A DNA stretch of 64,000 nucleotides from Rikenellaceae bacterium (lineage in GTDB: Bacteria; Bacteroidota; Bacteroidia; Bacteroidales; Rikenellaceae): the NCBI GenBank assembly GCA_015060005.1, contig SUZI01000002.1, forward strand, positions 344,177 to 408,176, given 5' to 3'. Made by a program: the position numbers and the translations under genes. The notes under the pieces were generated by a model that saw only the letters and a program-made list of their open reading frames with translations, was not told the origin of the DNA and ran no database searches. Positions 17,428 through 27,722 of the stretch are shown one piece after another (the first letter of the stretch is position 1; every line of letters starts with the position of its first letter).

Positions 17428-20394
17428 ATGCAAAGGAATATATTTTATTATCTGTTATCCAGTCTTTTAGCAATGGCTTTCATTGCTATGCCTGTTGCTC
17501 CGCTCTACGCTCAGAGTGGGCAGAAGGTTACTGTGAGCGGTACAATCACCTCGTCGGAGGATGGAGAGCCTCTGATAGGTGTTACTATTGTTACCGAATC
17601 GTTTCAGGGCGTTGTTTCTGATTTTGATGGCACGTATTCTATCTCGGCAGAGGCAGGTACGACGCTCAACTTCTCCTATTTAGGCTACCAGAGTGTGGAC
17701 TATGTAGTCCCCGAGGGTAAGTCGGCTGTTACGTTCGATGTTGCTATGGATGTGGCGAGTGAGGAGTTGGAGGATGTCGTTGTCATTGCCTATGGTGTCC
17801 GTAAGAAGGGTACTGTTGCCGGCTCGGTCTCTACCGTTAAGATGGAGAAGATTGAGAAGACTCCTACGGCGGCTTTCGACCAGGCTTTGCAGGGTCAGGT
17901 TGCGGGTCTTACCGTCTTGTCTAATACGGGTGAGCCAAGTGCGTCGGCTACGATGACTATTCGTGGTACGAACTCTATTAATTCGGGTACAGCTCCATTG
18001 TATATCCTGGATGGTGTACCTATCTCGGCGAGTGATTTCAATACCATCAATCCGGCTGATATCGAGTCGTTGTCGGTATTGAAGGATGCCTCGTCTACCT
18101 CTATCTATGGAGCACGTGCTGCTAATGGTGTTATCGTTATCACCACCAAGCGAGGTAAGATAGCAGAGCGACCACGTATCGAGTATCGTATGCAGCTCGG
18201 CTTCTCGCAGATGGCAAACGATAAGAATTGGGATATGATGACTACGCCCGAGCGTATCGCCTATGAGAAGGAGATTGGTATGAGTGATGGTCAGAACTAT
18301 AATGTCTTGAGTCGTACCGATGTCAATTGGCGTGATGTGGTGTTCAACTCGTCGGCTATGTTGCAGAGCTATGAGCTCTCGCTCTCGGGAGCCGATGAGC
18401 GTAATAACTACTATGTTTCGGGTGGCTATTATAGCCAGGACGGAACAGCCTTAGGCTCTACGTTTGAGCGTTACTCTCTGCGTGCCAATTTTGAGCGTAA
18501 GGCGGCAGATTGGATTAAGCTGGGAACAAATACGATGCTCAACTTCCAGAAGATACAGCAGGCAGACGAGGGCTCATATAACCTCGTTACCCCTATCTCG
18601 GCAGCTCGTTTTATGATGCCATATTGGAATCCTTACCGTGCCGATGGCTCTGTGGCTTCTATTAGCGATGGCTCGTGGAAGGGTAATGGTCAAAATCCTT
18701 TGGAGTGGCTCAATAACAACCCTGTCCATTACAAGAAATATAAGCTCATTTCGACCCTTTTTGCCGAGTTTTACCCTATTAAGGGACTCACAATCCGTTC
18801 ACAATTTGGTGTCGATTACTCTCATACTACGGGCTTTGGTGTGTCGTACCCAAGCTATGCCCCTAACCAGAGTCAGGGCTCTGCCTCACGCTCTACTACC
18901 GATGGCTATAATTTGACGGTTACCAATACCGCCACCTATAAGTTTGACCGTGGCTCCGACCACCTCTTCACCTTTATGGTCGGTCAGGAGGGTGTCGACT
19001 ACCACTATGAGGCTTTCAGCCTGATGACTCGCGGCCAGAATAACGACCGTCTGACCAATATCTCGACAGGTACTCGTGCTACGTCGTGGGACGATACGAC
19101 AGATTCGGACTATGGCTTCTTGTCGTTCTTCGCTCGTGGCGAGTATACGCTCAAGAACCGCTACTTCTTCGAGGCTGCAGCCCGAACCGATGCTTCATCA
19201 CGCTTCGGTGCTTCACGTCGCTGGGCAGCTTTCTGGTCTTTGGGCTTTATGTGGGATGTGCGTAATGAGGATTTCTTCTCGCCTGTCTACGATTGGTTTA
19301 CCACAGCCCAGCTCTCGGTTTCGACAGGTACTTCGGGTAACTCCTCTATTCCAAACTATGAGCATATGGCTCTTATAGGTGGTGGCTTGGACTATGTCGG
19401 CAATGCCGGTATGGGACTTATGCAGCCGGGTAACGAGAATTTGGGCTGGGAGAAGCCTTGGACTACCAATGTCGCTCTGCACTTGGGCTTCTGGCACCGC
19501 TTGAATGTCGATTTGGAGTATTACTATAAGCGTACGAGCGATATGTTGATGGAGGTGCCTGCACCTTACTCTACTACGGGCTATGGCTACTATTGGGATA
19601 ATGTCGGCACTATGGTCAATATGGGTGGTGAGTTGAATCTCTCGGCTTCGCTTATCGCTACCGAGAAGTTTAATTGGTCGGTCAATGCCAATGTGTCGTA
19701 TAATCATAATGAGATTGTCGAGTTGTATAATGGCGTTCAGGAGTATGAGCGTTCGAATACCAATACCAAGCTCGTTGTAGGTCATCCTCTGGGCGAGTTC
19801 TATATCAACCGCTATGCGGGTGTCAATCCGGCTAATGGCGACGCTTTGTGGTACGATAAGAATGGCGAGCTCACTACGGAGCTTCGTGATGAGGATAAGG
19901 TCTTGGTTGGCAAGAGCTACCACGCCCCTTGGCAGGGTGGTTTCGGCACTGCTTTGAGTTGGAAGGGGCTCTCTCTTTCGGCTCAGTTCAGTTGGGTTGC
20001 TGACCGTTATATGCTCAATAACGACCGCTATTTCGACGAGTCTAATGGTCGTTTTGCCTCGTATAACCAATCTTCACGTCTGCTCTCTCGCTGGAAGCAG
20101 CCTGGCGATGTTACCGATATTCCTCGCCACGGTGTCTATACCGAGTTTGACAGCCGTCTGTTGGAGGATGCGTCGTTCCTGCGATTGAAGAACCTGATGA
20201 TAGGCTACTCGTTGCCACAGAATCTGGTACGTAAGACACGTGTCTTCAGTGGTGTGAGAATCTACGCACAGGCTCAGAACCTACTTACTTTTACCCGTTT
20301 TTCGGGCTTAGACCCCGAGGGTAGCTCCAATATCTATGCTGCTCAGTACCCTATGTCGCGTCAGTTTACCTTTGGATTGGATTTAACCTTCTAA
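17428..20394 (+). CDS. SusC-family TonB-dependent outer-membrane transporter
   Basis: This protein (988 residues from this ATG) forms the barrel of a SusCD importer. It has a signal peptide (MQRNIFYYLLSSLLAMAF to PLYAQ), a carboxypeptidase-regulatory-like domain (VTVSGTITSSEDGEPLIGV), the TonB-box region ELEDVVVIAYGVRKKG, the plug with IESLSVLKDASSTSIYGARA, and a C-terminal barrel ending in an aromatic residue (GLDLTF). There is no N-terminal STN signalling domain, so control by an ECF sigma/anti-sigma pair is unlikely. A longer frame opens upstream, but its extra residues overlap the promoter. susD follows 10 bp later. The substrate cannot be read directly; neighbours suggest peptides. Confidence 0.93.
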   Translation: MQRNIFYYLLSSLLAMAFIAMPVAPLYAQSGQKVTVSGTITSSEDGEPLIGVTIVTESFQGVVSDFDGTYSISAEAGTTLNFSYLGYQSVDYVVPEGKSAVTFDVAMDVASEELEDVVVIAYGVRKKGTVAGSVSTVKMEKIEKTPTAAFDQALQGQVAGLTVLSNTGEPSASATMTIRGTNSINSGTAPLYILDGVPISASDFNTINPADIESLSVLKDASSTSIYGARAANGVIVITTKRGKIAERPRIEYRMQLGFSQMANDKNWDMMTTPERIAYEKEIGMSDGQNYNVLSRTDVNWRDVVFNSSAMLQSYELSLSGADERNNYYVSGGYYSQDGTALGSTFERYSLRANFERKAADWIKLGTNTMLNFQKIQQADEGSYNLVTPISAARFMMPYWNPYRADGSVASISDGSWKGNGQNPLEWLNNNPVHYKKYKLISTLFAEFYPIKGLTIRSQFGVDYSHTTGFGVSYPSYAPNQSQGSASRSTTDGYNLTVTNTATYKFDRGSDHLFTFMVGQEGVDYHYEAFSLMTRGQNNDRLTNISTGTRATSWDDTTDSDYGFLSFFARGEYTLKNRYFFEAAARTDASSRFGASRRWAAFWSLGFMWDVRNEDFFSPVYDWFTTAQLSVSTGTSGNSSIPNYEHMALIGGGLDYVGNAGMGLMQPGNENLGWEKPWTTNVALHLGFWHRLNVDLEYYYKRTSDMLMEVPAPYSTTGYGYYWDNVGTMVNMGGELNLSASLIATEKFNWSVNANVSYNHNEIVELYNGVQEYERSNTNTKLVVGHPLGEFYINRYAGVNPANGDALWYDKNGELTTELRDEDKVLVGKSYHAPWQGGFGTALSWKGLSLSAQFSWVADRYMLNNDRYFDESNGRFASYNQSSRLLSRWKQPGDVTDIPRHGVYTEFDSRLLEDASFLRLKNLMIGYSLPQNLVRKTRVFSGVRIYAQAQNLLTFTRFSGLDPEGSSNIYAAQYPMSRQFTFGLDLTF

Positions 20395-20404
20395 ACGAGA
20401 GATT

Positions 20405-21934
20405 ATGAGAAAGATAAAGATATTTTTTGTTCTTTTGGCTGCTGTGGCGATGTTGCCTTCGTGCCTCGATAAAGAGCCCCAGTCGGCTATTCCGGAGCAG
20501 GAGGGTATGCAGACCTTCAACGATGCCGAGCAGATGCTCACGGGTATCTATGCTATGTTGAAGGGCAATGCTCTGTATAGTGGCTATCTTACGTTAGCGC
20601 CCGACATCCAGGCTGATTTGGTCTATGCTGTCGAGGGCTATACCAACACCTATGGCTCGCTGTGGCAGTGGGATATCCGCCCTACGACGTCGGAGATAGA
20701 GGCTGTCTATGCGTCGTTGTATCAGGTCATCTCCAACTGTAACTTCTTCCTTGAGAGGGTGGATGGCATTATGGAGCGACTCACTTCGGATGATGATGTG
20801 GAGGCTTTGCGTCAATATAAGGGCGAGGTCTACACCATTCGTGCCTTGATGTACTCCGAGCTTTTGAAGTGCTATTGTAAGGCTTATGACCCTGCGACAG
20901 CTCGCGAGGAGTTGGGTGTTGTGCTGCGTAAGGGTTATTCCACTCCGGAGGTCGCTGTGCGAGCCTCGTTGTACGACTCATACGCCTTTGTTTTGGAGGA
21001 TTTGCGTTGTGCTGAGGAGTTGCTCGATGAGGATAACGACATATATACCAGCCCATTTATCACTAAGGCTGTTGCTCACGCCTTGCACGCACGTGTAGCA
21101 CTCAATATGCAGGATTGGGATGCGGCTATCGAGTATTCGTCGAAGGTCATCAACCACCCCAACCGTGCCTATACGCTCTCGTCGGCTAATACTATATATT
21201 CGGGCGATATGACCTTCTACGACTATATGTGGCAGTACGATTTGGCTACCGAGATTTTGTGGAGCGTAGGTTTCACCACCACCTCTTATGGCGGTGCTTT
21301 GGGCCAGATCTTCCTCAATTATAATGTCGATTATACCTACACCTACCCCGACTATGTTCCTGCACAGTGGGTGCTGGATTTGTATGAGGCGGGCGACAAT
21401 CGTTATAACGCCTTCTTCGCCTCCTTCACTACGGGCTATGACCACTCGCTCTCGTGGCCATTGTTGGTTAAGTATTATGGCAACCGCGATTTCATCTCGT
21501 CGAGCCTTATCTACCACGTCTCTATGCCCAAGCCATTCCGTTTGGCTGAGCAGTATCTGATTCGTGCCGAGGCATATTGTCGTCAGCAGACCCCTAACTT
21601 CTCACAGGCAGCCAAGGACCTCTCGACGTTGCGTGCAGCACGCTTTGCCTCGGGTGGTAGTGTCTCGCTCTCGGCTGACAACTTCTTGAAGACTATCTCC
21701 GATGAGCGTGTTCGTGAGCTCTATATGGAGGGCTTCCGTCTCAATGACTTGAAGCGATGGGGTACTATGTATAACGATGGCGGAGGCTTCAAGCGTACGC
21801 CTCAGAGCCACTCTCTGCCCGAGGGTAGCTCTTTGGAGGTCAAGGCAGATAACCCACTCTTCGTGTGGCCTATCCCACAGCACGAGATTGAGGCTCCTGG
21901 CTCACAGGTGCAGCCTAACGAGAGTAACCGATAA
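20405..21934 (+). CDS. SusD-family surface binding lipoprotein
   Basis: SusD proteins form the lid that captures ligand for the SusC channel. The 509-residue protein has a lipoprotein signal with the lipid-anchored cysteine at residue 20 (MLPSC), followed by LDKEP. The N-terminal region has the TPR-like SusD pattern (FNDAEQMLTGIYAMLKG; YTIRALMYSELLKCYCKAY), and the C-terminal region has ERVRELYMEGFRLNDLKRWG and the closing VWPIPQHEIE. It is translated just after susC. Confidence 0.93.
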   Translation: MRKIKIFFVLLAAVAMLPSCLDKEPQSAIPEQEGMQTFNDAEQMLTGIYAMLKGNALYSGYLTLAPDIQADLVYAVEGYTNTYGSLWQWDIRPTTSEIEAVYASLYQVISNCNFFLERVDGIMERLTSDDDVEALRQYKGEVYTIRALMYSELLKCYCKAYDPATAREELGVVLRKGYSTPEVAVRASLYDSYAFVLEDLRCAEELLDEDNDIYTSPFITKAVAHALHARVALNMQDWDAAIEYSSKVINHPNRAYTLSSANTIYSGDMTFYDYMWQYDLATEILWSVGFTTTSYGGALGQIFLNYNVDYTYTYPDYVPAQWVLDLYEAGDNRYNAFFASFTTGYDHSLSWPLLVKYYGNRDFISSSLIYHVSMPKPFRLAEQYLIRAEAYCRQQTPNFSQAAKDLSTLRAARFASGGSVSLSADNFLKTISDERVRELYMEGFRLNDLKRWGTMYNDGGGFKRTPQSHSLPEGSSLEVKADNPLFVWPIPQHEIEAPGSQVQPNESNR

Positions 21935-21949
21935 GCGAAATAGTCTATT

Positions 21950-22861
21950 ATGAAAAAGATACTTTACTCTTTTGTGCTCGCGACGCTGCTTGGTGCGGCA
22001 GTCTCTTGCGACGAGCAATATGTTACCTACAACGATGCGGAGTATGTTATGTTCTCCGATGCACTGTCGCAAAATATGGTTTTGGCTGATGGTGGAGTCT
22101 TTAGTGTCCCCGTGGCATCGACGGTGGCTTGCGATTACGACCGCACGTTTGGTGTGGAGATTATCGACGAGGGTAGTAATGCTATCGAGGGCGTACATTA
22201 TCGCCTCCGCAGCAATACCATCACTATCCCTGCCGGTGAGCGAGCTACTGCTGTCGAGGTGCAAGGCTTGTACGATAATATCAAGCCTACCGACTCGTTG
22301 GGCTTTGTTATGAGACTCGTTATGCCCGAGCAGTTGAAGTGGAATGAGGTCTATCCCGATAGCGACCGCACGAAGGTCGTTATGTATAAGAGCTGTCCGT
22401 TCGATGTGAACAACTTTACGGGCCCTTGTATGCTGACCTCTATCTTCCTCTATAACTTCCCTGGTACGAATACGAGCTATCAGCGATTGATTGAGACCGA
22501 GTTACATCCTACCGAGGAGAACACTGTTATCCTCCGCGATGCCCTTTTCGATGGCTACGATTTGACTATCACCTTCCACCCCGAGAATCCTGCTAACCCA
22601 CTCGTTACGATGGATTCCGACCAGGTAGTGAGCGATGAGGCGTCAGTCTTGGGCTGGGTGTTGGGCGATGACCATATCTTGGCTTCGCATAGCTCTTATT
22701 ACGACTCCTATTTCAATTCGTGTCAGCGTTTTGTCGAGTTGTGGATGCACGTCTATGTTGAGAATGTGGGCGAGTCGGTCGGCACTATCGGTGAGTTCTA
22801 CAACGTGCTGGAGTGGATTACGGAGGAGGAGGCTGAGGAGCTTCGTCGTGAGGGCTTTTAG
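21950..22861 (+). CDS. Surface lipoprotein, DUF4984-like
   Basis: The 303-residue lipoprotein has its anchor cysteine at residue 20 (AAVSC) followed by DEQ. The body has a Calx-beta-like pattern in the first half (VPVASTVACDYDRTFGVEI; AIEGVHYRLRSNTITIPAGE) and a second domain of about 130 residues. This layout matches small SusCD-linked lipoproteins annotated as DUF4984; that family name is from memory and should be treated as tentative. A role as an accessory surface binding protein of the SusCD pair is inferred from its place 15 bp after susD. Confidence 0.7.
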   Translation: MKKILYSFVLATLLGAAVSCDEQYVTYNDAEYVMFSDALSQNMVLADGGVFSVPVASTVACDYDRTFGVEIIDEGSNAIEGVHYRLRSNTITIPAGERATAVEVQGLYDNIKPTDSLGFVMRLVMPEQLKWNEVYPDSDRTKVVMYKSCPFDVNNFTGPCMLTSIFLYNFPGTNTSYQRLIETELHPTEENTVILRDALFDGYDLTITFHPENPANPLVTMDSDQVVSDEASVLGWVLGDDHILASHSSYYDSYFNSCQRFVELWMHVYVENVGESVGTIGEFYNVLEWITEEEAEELRREGF

Positions 22862-22928
22862 CAGATAATCAAACAATTAACAATTATACTTTCACATTAT
22901 TTACAGTTCATTAAAATTCAAAACAACT

Positions 22929-24905
22929 ATGAAAAAGAATTACTTTCTTTTGATGTGTAGCCTCTTCTTGAGTGTTGCTCTTGTGGCTACCTCTTGTTCT
23001 GATGAGGATACCCCTGCACCGGAACCTACGTTCCCTGAGAAGACCACTCAGACAGTTGTCGCTGGCGAGACTATTGAACTCTCTTTCAGTGCCAACTACG
23101 ATTGGACAGCTACTATCTCTGAGGAGACCTATACCTACTTCCAGCTCCTCAATGGCGAGACTAAGACCAATACTTTGACAGGTAAGGCAGGCGAGCAGAC
23201 TATCAGTGTTGCTGTTGCCGATGTTCCTGTTTATGAGAATGCTCCTGTGGCAACTGTTACTCTGGAGATGAATGGCCAGAAGCAGGTCATCGCCGAGTTG
23301 CACTACCCATTGAGCCAGCGTCAGCTCACTTTCTACGCTCCTGTTGAGAGTCCTTACGGTGGCTATAAGGGCGGCACTTATGGTGGCGAGTACGCTTACG
23401 CTTATGAGGAGACAGCTATGGCTTCGGGCACTGTGCTCAAGATGGAGTACGGCGTAGAGCGTGGCAACGCGGAGGAGGCTCCCGAGGACACCTTCTTTGT
23501 TCCTGTGAAGATTGAGGCTGACTTCGAGTACACTTTGGTTGGTCCGGAGTGGATGATGGCTGCTGCTGCCGGTGAGATTGGCACTCAGGAGCATATCATC
23601 AAGGCTGACAACACTTTGATTCCTGCTGCCACCGAGACTTGCACTATCGAGGTTTTGGTTGCAGGTACCGAGACTGTTGTAGGTAGCTTCGATGTTAAGA
23701 TTACAGGTTATGAGGAGTATTTTGAGCTCACCACTACCTATATGGACTATACATACGACTATCAGGGCAATGCTGCCGGCGTAGAGTTTACCGCTTATTA
23801 CACTGCTGGCAGAACAACAGGTCTTTGGGTCTACTATCCAGCTGGTGATACTACCCATTGGATTGTAGCCTCTCCACTTGCAGCTGCATCAGATTCAATG
23901 ATTGTAGATATTGAGACAACATTTGAAGTTCAGCCAAACGAGGGTGCTACCCGTGAGGCGTATGTTTTCGTGATGCCAAAAGCTCTTACTTCAGAAGAAG
24001 CGGAAGCTACCTTTGTTGTCGATGGCGAGATTACTGAGATAGGTAATCAGTACGCTTTGGGTAAGATTATCCAGCACGGTCAGCCTGCTACTATCGAGGC
24101 TCAGGTTGATGATACTTGTGCAACCTTCTCTGAGATTGGTCCAGACTTCGCTAACAGCTGGATTTTCGATGAGTATGTCTTCCGTGGCAAGTATCTTGGT
24201 AACAAGTACGATGTATTCTATTGGGGCGAGTTGGCAAAGTATGCTCACGCTGAGACCAGTTTCACTGCATCACGTCCTATCGCATCGCTCACATCTTATG
24301 CTTACACCGCATCAGGCTCTATGGCTGAGGCTTCTTGGGTTGAGGCTCGTACATACGGAACAGATGGAACACAGTTCAAGATTTACTGTGAGGACCCAGC
24401 AGCTATCCCTGCTGAGGCTCAGAATTGGCAGAGTCAAGACTACGAGGCAGTTATCTTGGTTGAGTACACCGATGGTTCTTACTCAGCAATCTACTTCCAC
24501 TTCAACGAGAATGCAGGTGGCAGCTCTTCAGGTGAGGGTGGTGTAGCCTTTGTTCAGCCTGATTATGCAGGTATGATGGGTGCATCGTTGGAGAAGTTGG
24601 AGGCAGGCAACGAGCTTTACGATACTTACTTCTACGAGTATAGCTATGAGTCCATTCCTGCTGATTTCTACCTCTTGACCTATAACTACCCTATTATGGA
24701 CTTCTCTTCACTCAATATGGTAGCATTGACGGGTGTTGAGCAGTATACCAAGATGTATAACAGCGAGTGGATTACCTGGAACGCAGATAACAACAGTATC
24801 ACTATGGACCCAGCGGGTGTTGGCGAGGTAGGTGTTGTTACCTTCCGCGACGATAATTGGGTTAATCGCGTTGTTATCCTCTGCCAGATTTTAAGTGCAG
24901 AGTAA
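22929..24905 (+). CDS. Large surface lipoprotein of unknown function
   Basis: The 658-residue protein has a lipoprotein signal with Cys23 (VATSC) and an acidic start after it (SDEDTPAPEP), typical of export to the cell surface in this phylum. The first 100 residues resemble an Ig-like or BACON-like domain (TVVAGETIELSFSANYDWTA). The rest is rich in Tyr, Glu, Gly and Ala and was not assigned to a family. A short Gly/Ser linker (NAGGSSSGEGG) near residue 530 separates a C-terminal domain. It is followed by a terminator-like hairpin, so it may end the most abundant transcript of the locus. Confidence 0.75.
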   Translation: MKKNYFLLMCSLFLSVALVATSCSDEDTPAPEPTFPEKTTQTVVAGETIELSFSANYDWTATISEETYTYFQLLNGETKTNTLTGKAGEQTISVAVADVPVYENAPVATVTLEMNGQKQVIAELHYPLSQRQLTFYAPVESPYGGYKGGTYGGEYAYAYEETAMASGTVLKMEYGVERGNAEEAPEDTFFVPVKIEADFEYTLVGPEWMMAAAAGEIGTQEHIIKADNTLIPAATETCTIEVLVAGTETVVGSFDVKITGYEEYFELTTTYMDYTYDYQGNAAGVEFTAYYTAGRTTGLWVYYPAGDTTHWIVASPLAAASDSMIVDIETTFEVQPNEGATREAYVFVMPKALTSEEAEATFVVDGEITEIGNQYALGKIIQHGQPATIEAQVDDTCATFSEIGPDFANSWIFDEYVFRGKYLGNKYDVFYWGELAKYAHAETSFTASRPIASLTSYAYTASGSMAEASWVEARTYGTDGTQFKIYCEDPAAIPAEAQNWQSQDYEAVILVEYTDGSYSAIYFHFNENAGGSSSGEGGVAFVQPDYAGMMGASLEKLEAGNELYDTYFYEYSYESIPADFYLLTYNYPIMDFSSLNMVALTGVEQYTKMYNSEWITWNADNNSITMDPAGVGEVGVVTFRDDNWVNRVVILCQILSAE

Positions 24906-24921
24906 CACTTTACATATTAGA

Positions 24922-24953
24922 CTCTACCTCGCCTCGGGGCGGGGTAGGGTTTG
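24922..24953 (+). terminator. Strong hairpin inside the first SusCD locus
   Basis: A 12-bp stem (24922-24933 with 24938-24949, one or two wobbles) closes over the loop TCGG, followed by TTTG then AAAAA. The T-tract is short, so it may act as a partial terminator or an mRNA-stabilising 3' end. It would reduce expression of the LRR and protease genes relative to SusCD. Confidence 0.6.
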
Positions 24954-25022
24954 ATAAAAACAGAATATTTACTGTGAACTGTAAATAATAAAGAAAGGTT
25001 TTTAGCGACGAAATTTTTTAAG

Positions 25023-27707
25023 ATGAAACGATTTTGTAATATCGTATGCGTAGCTCTGTTGGGCGTTGCAATGCTTTTGAGTGTCGGCTGCTCCGAGGAT
25101 GGGGGCGTCGACAACCGCGAGCAGAACTACGGATACGCACAATTCAAGCTCTATAAGCGAGCCTCCTATTCGTCTGACGAGTCGGCGGAGGCGTCAACAA
25201 GAGCCGTGCAGAGTACTCTGGACTACCTCTCACAAGCCTATAAGGTCAAGGTTACGTTGGTCTACGACGACATAACCCTCTCGCAGACACTCACCCTCTC
25301 CTCTTCCAATGCGGAGTCGGCAGAGTATGGTCTGCGTAGTAGCCGACTGAAGCTGCTTACGGGTGAGTATAGCCTTATCTCCTTTACGTTGTATGACGCC
25401 GAGGATGAGGTTATCTATAACGGTACCCCCGAGGCAGGCAGCCGCTTTAGTGTTGTCGAGGGCGGCTTGGTTGTTCACGACATTGTAGTCGATGTTACAC
25501 CTCGAGGCAAGACACATTTCACTCTGCAGAAAGATTTTTCGTCGTTCACACGTGCTGCCGAGCGCGAGTACACCTTCGATGAGATTTCCAAGGTCAATCT
25601 CACCGTTGCACAGGTGCTCTCATCAGGCTCTGTCGTGAACTCTGTTCGTATAGAGCAGCTCTCGGCTAAGTTCTCGCTCCATTTAGACGAGGATGACTAC
25701 CAGAGCAGCGAGCCTAACTACCACACCTCGAGCATCGAGTGCGATAGCATTGTGTGGTTGCCTGCGGGACGTTATCGTGTTACCTCTTATGAGCTTTTCG
25801 ACTCCAACCGCAAGCTCATCGAGTCCAATCCTCGCCCTGCGTTGAGCGAGTTTATCGTTGAGGATAACGCTTTGACCGAGGCGGATGTTAAGATTACTAT
25901 GTATGAGAGCGACGAGTATATCAAAGATTATTATGCTCTCTACGATATATGGAAGAGCCTCGATGGTGAGAATTGGTACTATCGTGGCGAGAACTACGCA
26001 AAGGGGGCTAATTGGGACTTTAATAAGGATGTCGATTTGTGGGGCGACCAGCCTGGCGTAGATTTGCATAGTAACGGTCGTGTGGCACGTATCGATATCA
26101 GTAATTTCGGCTTTAGCGGTGATCTCTCGCCTGCTATTGGTCAGCTTACACAGATGGTTGAGTTGTATCTTGGCACTCATAACGACACCAATATCTTGGG
26201 CTACGACCCTTCGCTCTCGCTCGATAAGAGCCTCGAGGAGCGTGGTCGCACCCGTATGAGTCGCCATAGTGAGTATCTCTCGGCTATCCATCCTGCTACA
26301 CCTGTTACCGCTCCACTTGCTCAGGGCTTTGCCGAGCGAGGTATCTCCATTTCGGCTACAGCTCTCTATGAGCAGGGCTATGCTGAGCGAGATATCTTGG
26401 ATATGAAGAGCGGTGTAGCACGTGAGATTCGCCCTATGGATACCAACCACGGTGTCAAGTGCAATGGCTTGAGGTCGTTGCCAAAGGAGATTGGCGAGTT
26501 GCAGAATCTGGAGTATTTCTATATTGCAAACAGCGATATTGAGTCTCTGCCCGATGAGTTTGCATCGCTGGCGGCACTTACCGATTTGGAGATATATAAC
26601 TGCTCGAGTATGAAGCAGTTCCCTATGCCTATCACGCAGCTTCCCGAGCTTATCTCACTCAATTTGTCAAATAACGCTCAGTGGTCTTCTGAGGATGTGG
26701 AGCGAGGTATGCGTGCTTTGGCGAGCGGTCCGTCGGCTGAGAAGATTCAGATTCTCTATGCCCGACAGAATCAGCTCACGGTGCTGCCTAAGGAGTTCCG
26801 CCAGATGAAGAAGATAGGTCTGTTGGATTTGGCATATAACCGCATCGCCACTGTTGAGGAGCCTCTGGGTAAGGATGTGTCGTTTGTTCAGCTCTATTTG
26901 GATAACAACCTCCTGGAGAGCATTCCTACCGATGGCGATGGTTACTTCTGTGGCTACGACGATGCCGAGACCATCTCGATACGTAGCAACCGCCTGAAGA
27001 AGGTCCCTAACATCTTCTCTGCCAAGAGTATCTACACCATCAAATCTGTCGATTTCTCGGGTAATGATATTGATGGCTTTGAGGGGGAGGATGATGGCTC
27101 ATACCGCGGTATCCGTGTCGAGACCTTTACTCTGGCTAATAACCCTCGTATGAAGAAGTATCCTAAATGTTTGGCAACGACCAACTCGCTTGTAGCCTAT
27201 ATCATTCTGCGAGGCTGTGGTATTACGGAGATTCCTAAGGGCTCGTTTGTCTACGATAATTCTCCATCGTTGATGTCGCTCGACCTCTCGTATAACCGCT
27301 TGAGCGATTTGCCCTACGAGATGCACGCCGGCAATCTTCCATACTTGTATGGTGTTGAATTGTCGTACAACTGCTTTGATAAGTTCCCTTACGAGCCTCT
27401 GGATGCTGCTACGCTGACTGTTTTGTCGTTGCGAGTACAGCGTGATGCCAACGGTAACCGTTGTTTGGATGAGTGGCCTACGGGTATCGGCTCACATACG
27501 GGTTTGAGAGCCCTGTATCTCGGCTCTAACAATCTGGGACGTGTCGTTGACACCATCTCACCATATATCTATATCCTCGACATCAGCGATAACCCTAATA
27601 TCATCTTCGATGCCTCGGATATATGCGATTATTGGCGTGCCGGCGTCTATATGTTGATGTACGACAAGACGCAGCGAATTCTCAATTGTGATTATATGTT
27701 GGAGTAG
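25023..27707 (+). CDS. Leucine-rich-repeat surface lipoprotein
   Basis: The 894-residue lipoprotein has its anchor cysteine at residue 23 (LLSVGC) followed by SEDGG. Residues about 35-290 hold two Ig-like halves resembling the DUF4458 region of Bacteroides LRR lipoproteins (tentative name). Residues about 360-890 hold leucine-rich repeats (LPKEIGELQNLEYFYI; MKKIGLLDLAYNRIATV; SLMSLDLSYNRLSDLP). LRR lipoproteins in oral and gut Bacteroidales often bind proteins or host surfaces. Its context with a subtilase supports a protein-binding role, but this is inference. Confidence 0.82.
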   Translation: MKRFCNIVCVALLGVAMLLSVGCSEDGGVDNREQNYGYAQFKLYKRASYSSDESAEASTRAVQSTLDYLSQAYKVKVTLVYDDITLSQTLTLSSSNAESAEYGLRSSRLKLLTGEYSLISFTLYDAEDEVIYNGTPEAGSRFSVVEGGLVVHDIVVDVTPRGKTHFTLQKDFSSFTRAAEREYTFDEISKVNLTVAQVLSSGSVVNSVRIEQLSAKFSLHLDEDDYQSSEPNYHTSSIECDSIVWLPAGRYRVTSYELFDSNRKLIESNPRPALSEFIVEDNALTEADVKITMYESDEYIKDYYALYDIWKSLDGENWYYRGENYAKGANWDFNKDVDLWGDQPGVDLHSNGRVARIDISNFGFSGDLSPAIGQLTQMVELYLGTHNDTNILGYDPSLSLDKSLEERGRTRMSRHSEYLSAIHPATPVTAPLAQGFAERGISISATALYEQGYAERDILDMKSGVAREIRPMDTNHGVKCNGLRSLPKEIGELQNLEYFYIANSDIESLPDEFASLAALTDLEIYNCSSMKQFPMPITQLPELISLNLSNNAQWSSEDVERGMRALASGPSAEKIQILYARQNQLTVLPKEFRQMKKIGLLDLAYNRIATVEEPLGKDVSFVQLYLDNNLLESIPTDGDGYFCGYDDAETISIRSNRLKKVPNIFSAKSIYTIKSVDFSGNDIDGFEGEDDGSYRGIRVETFTLANNPRMKKYPKCLATTNSLVAYIILRGCGITEIPKGSFVYDNSPSLMSLDLSYNRLSDLPYEMHAGNLPYLYGVELSYNCFDKFPYEPLDAATLTVLSLRVQRDANGNRCLDEWPTGIGSHTGLRALYLGSNNLGRVVDTISPYIYILDISDNPNIIFDASDICDYWRAGVYMLMYDKTQRILNCDYMLE

Positions 27708-27722
27708 AAGTAGAGTTATATT

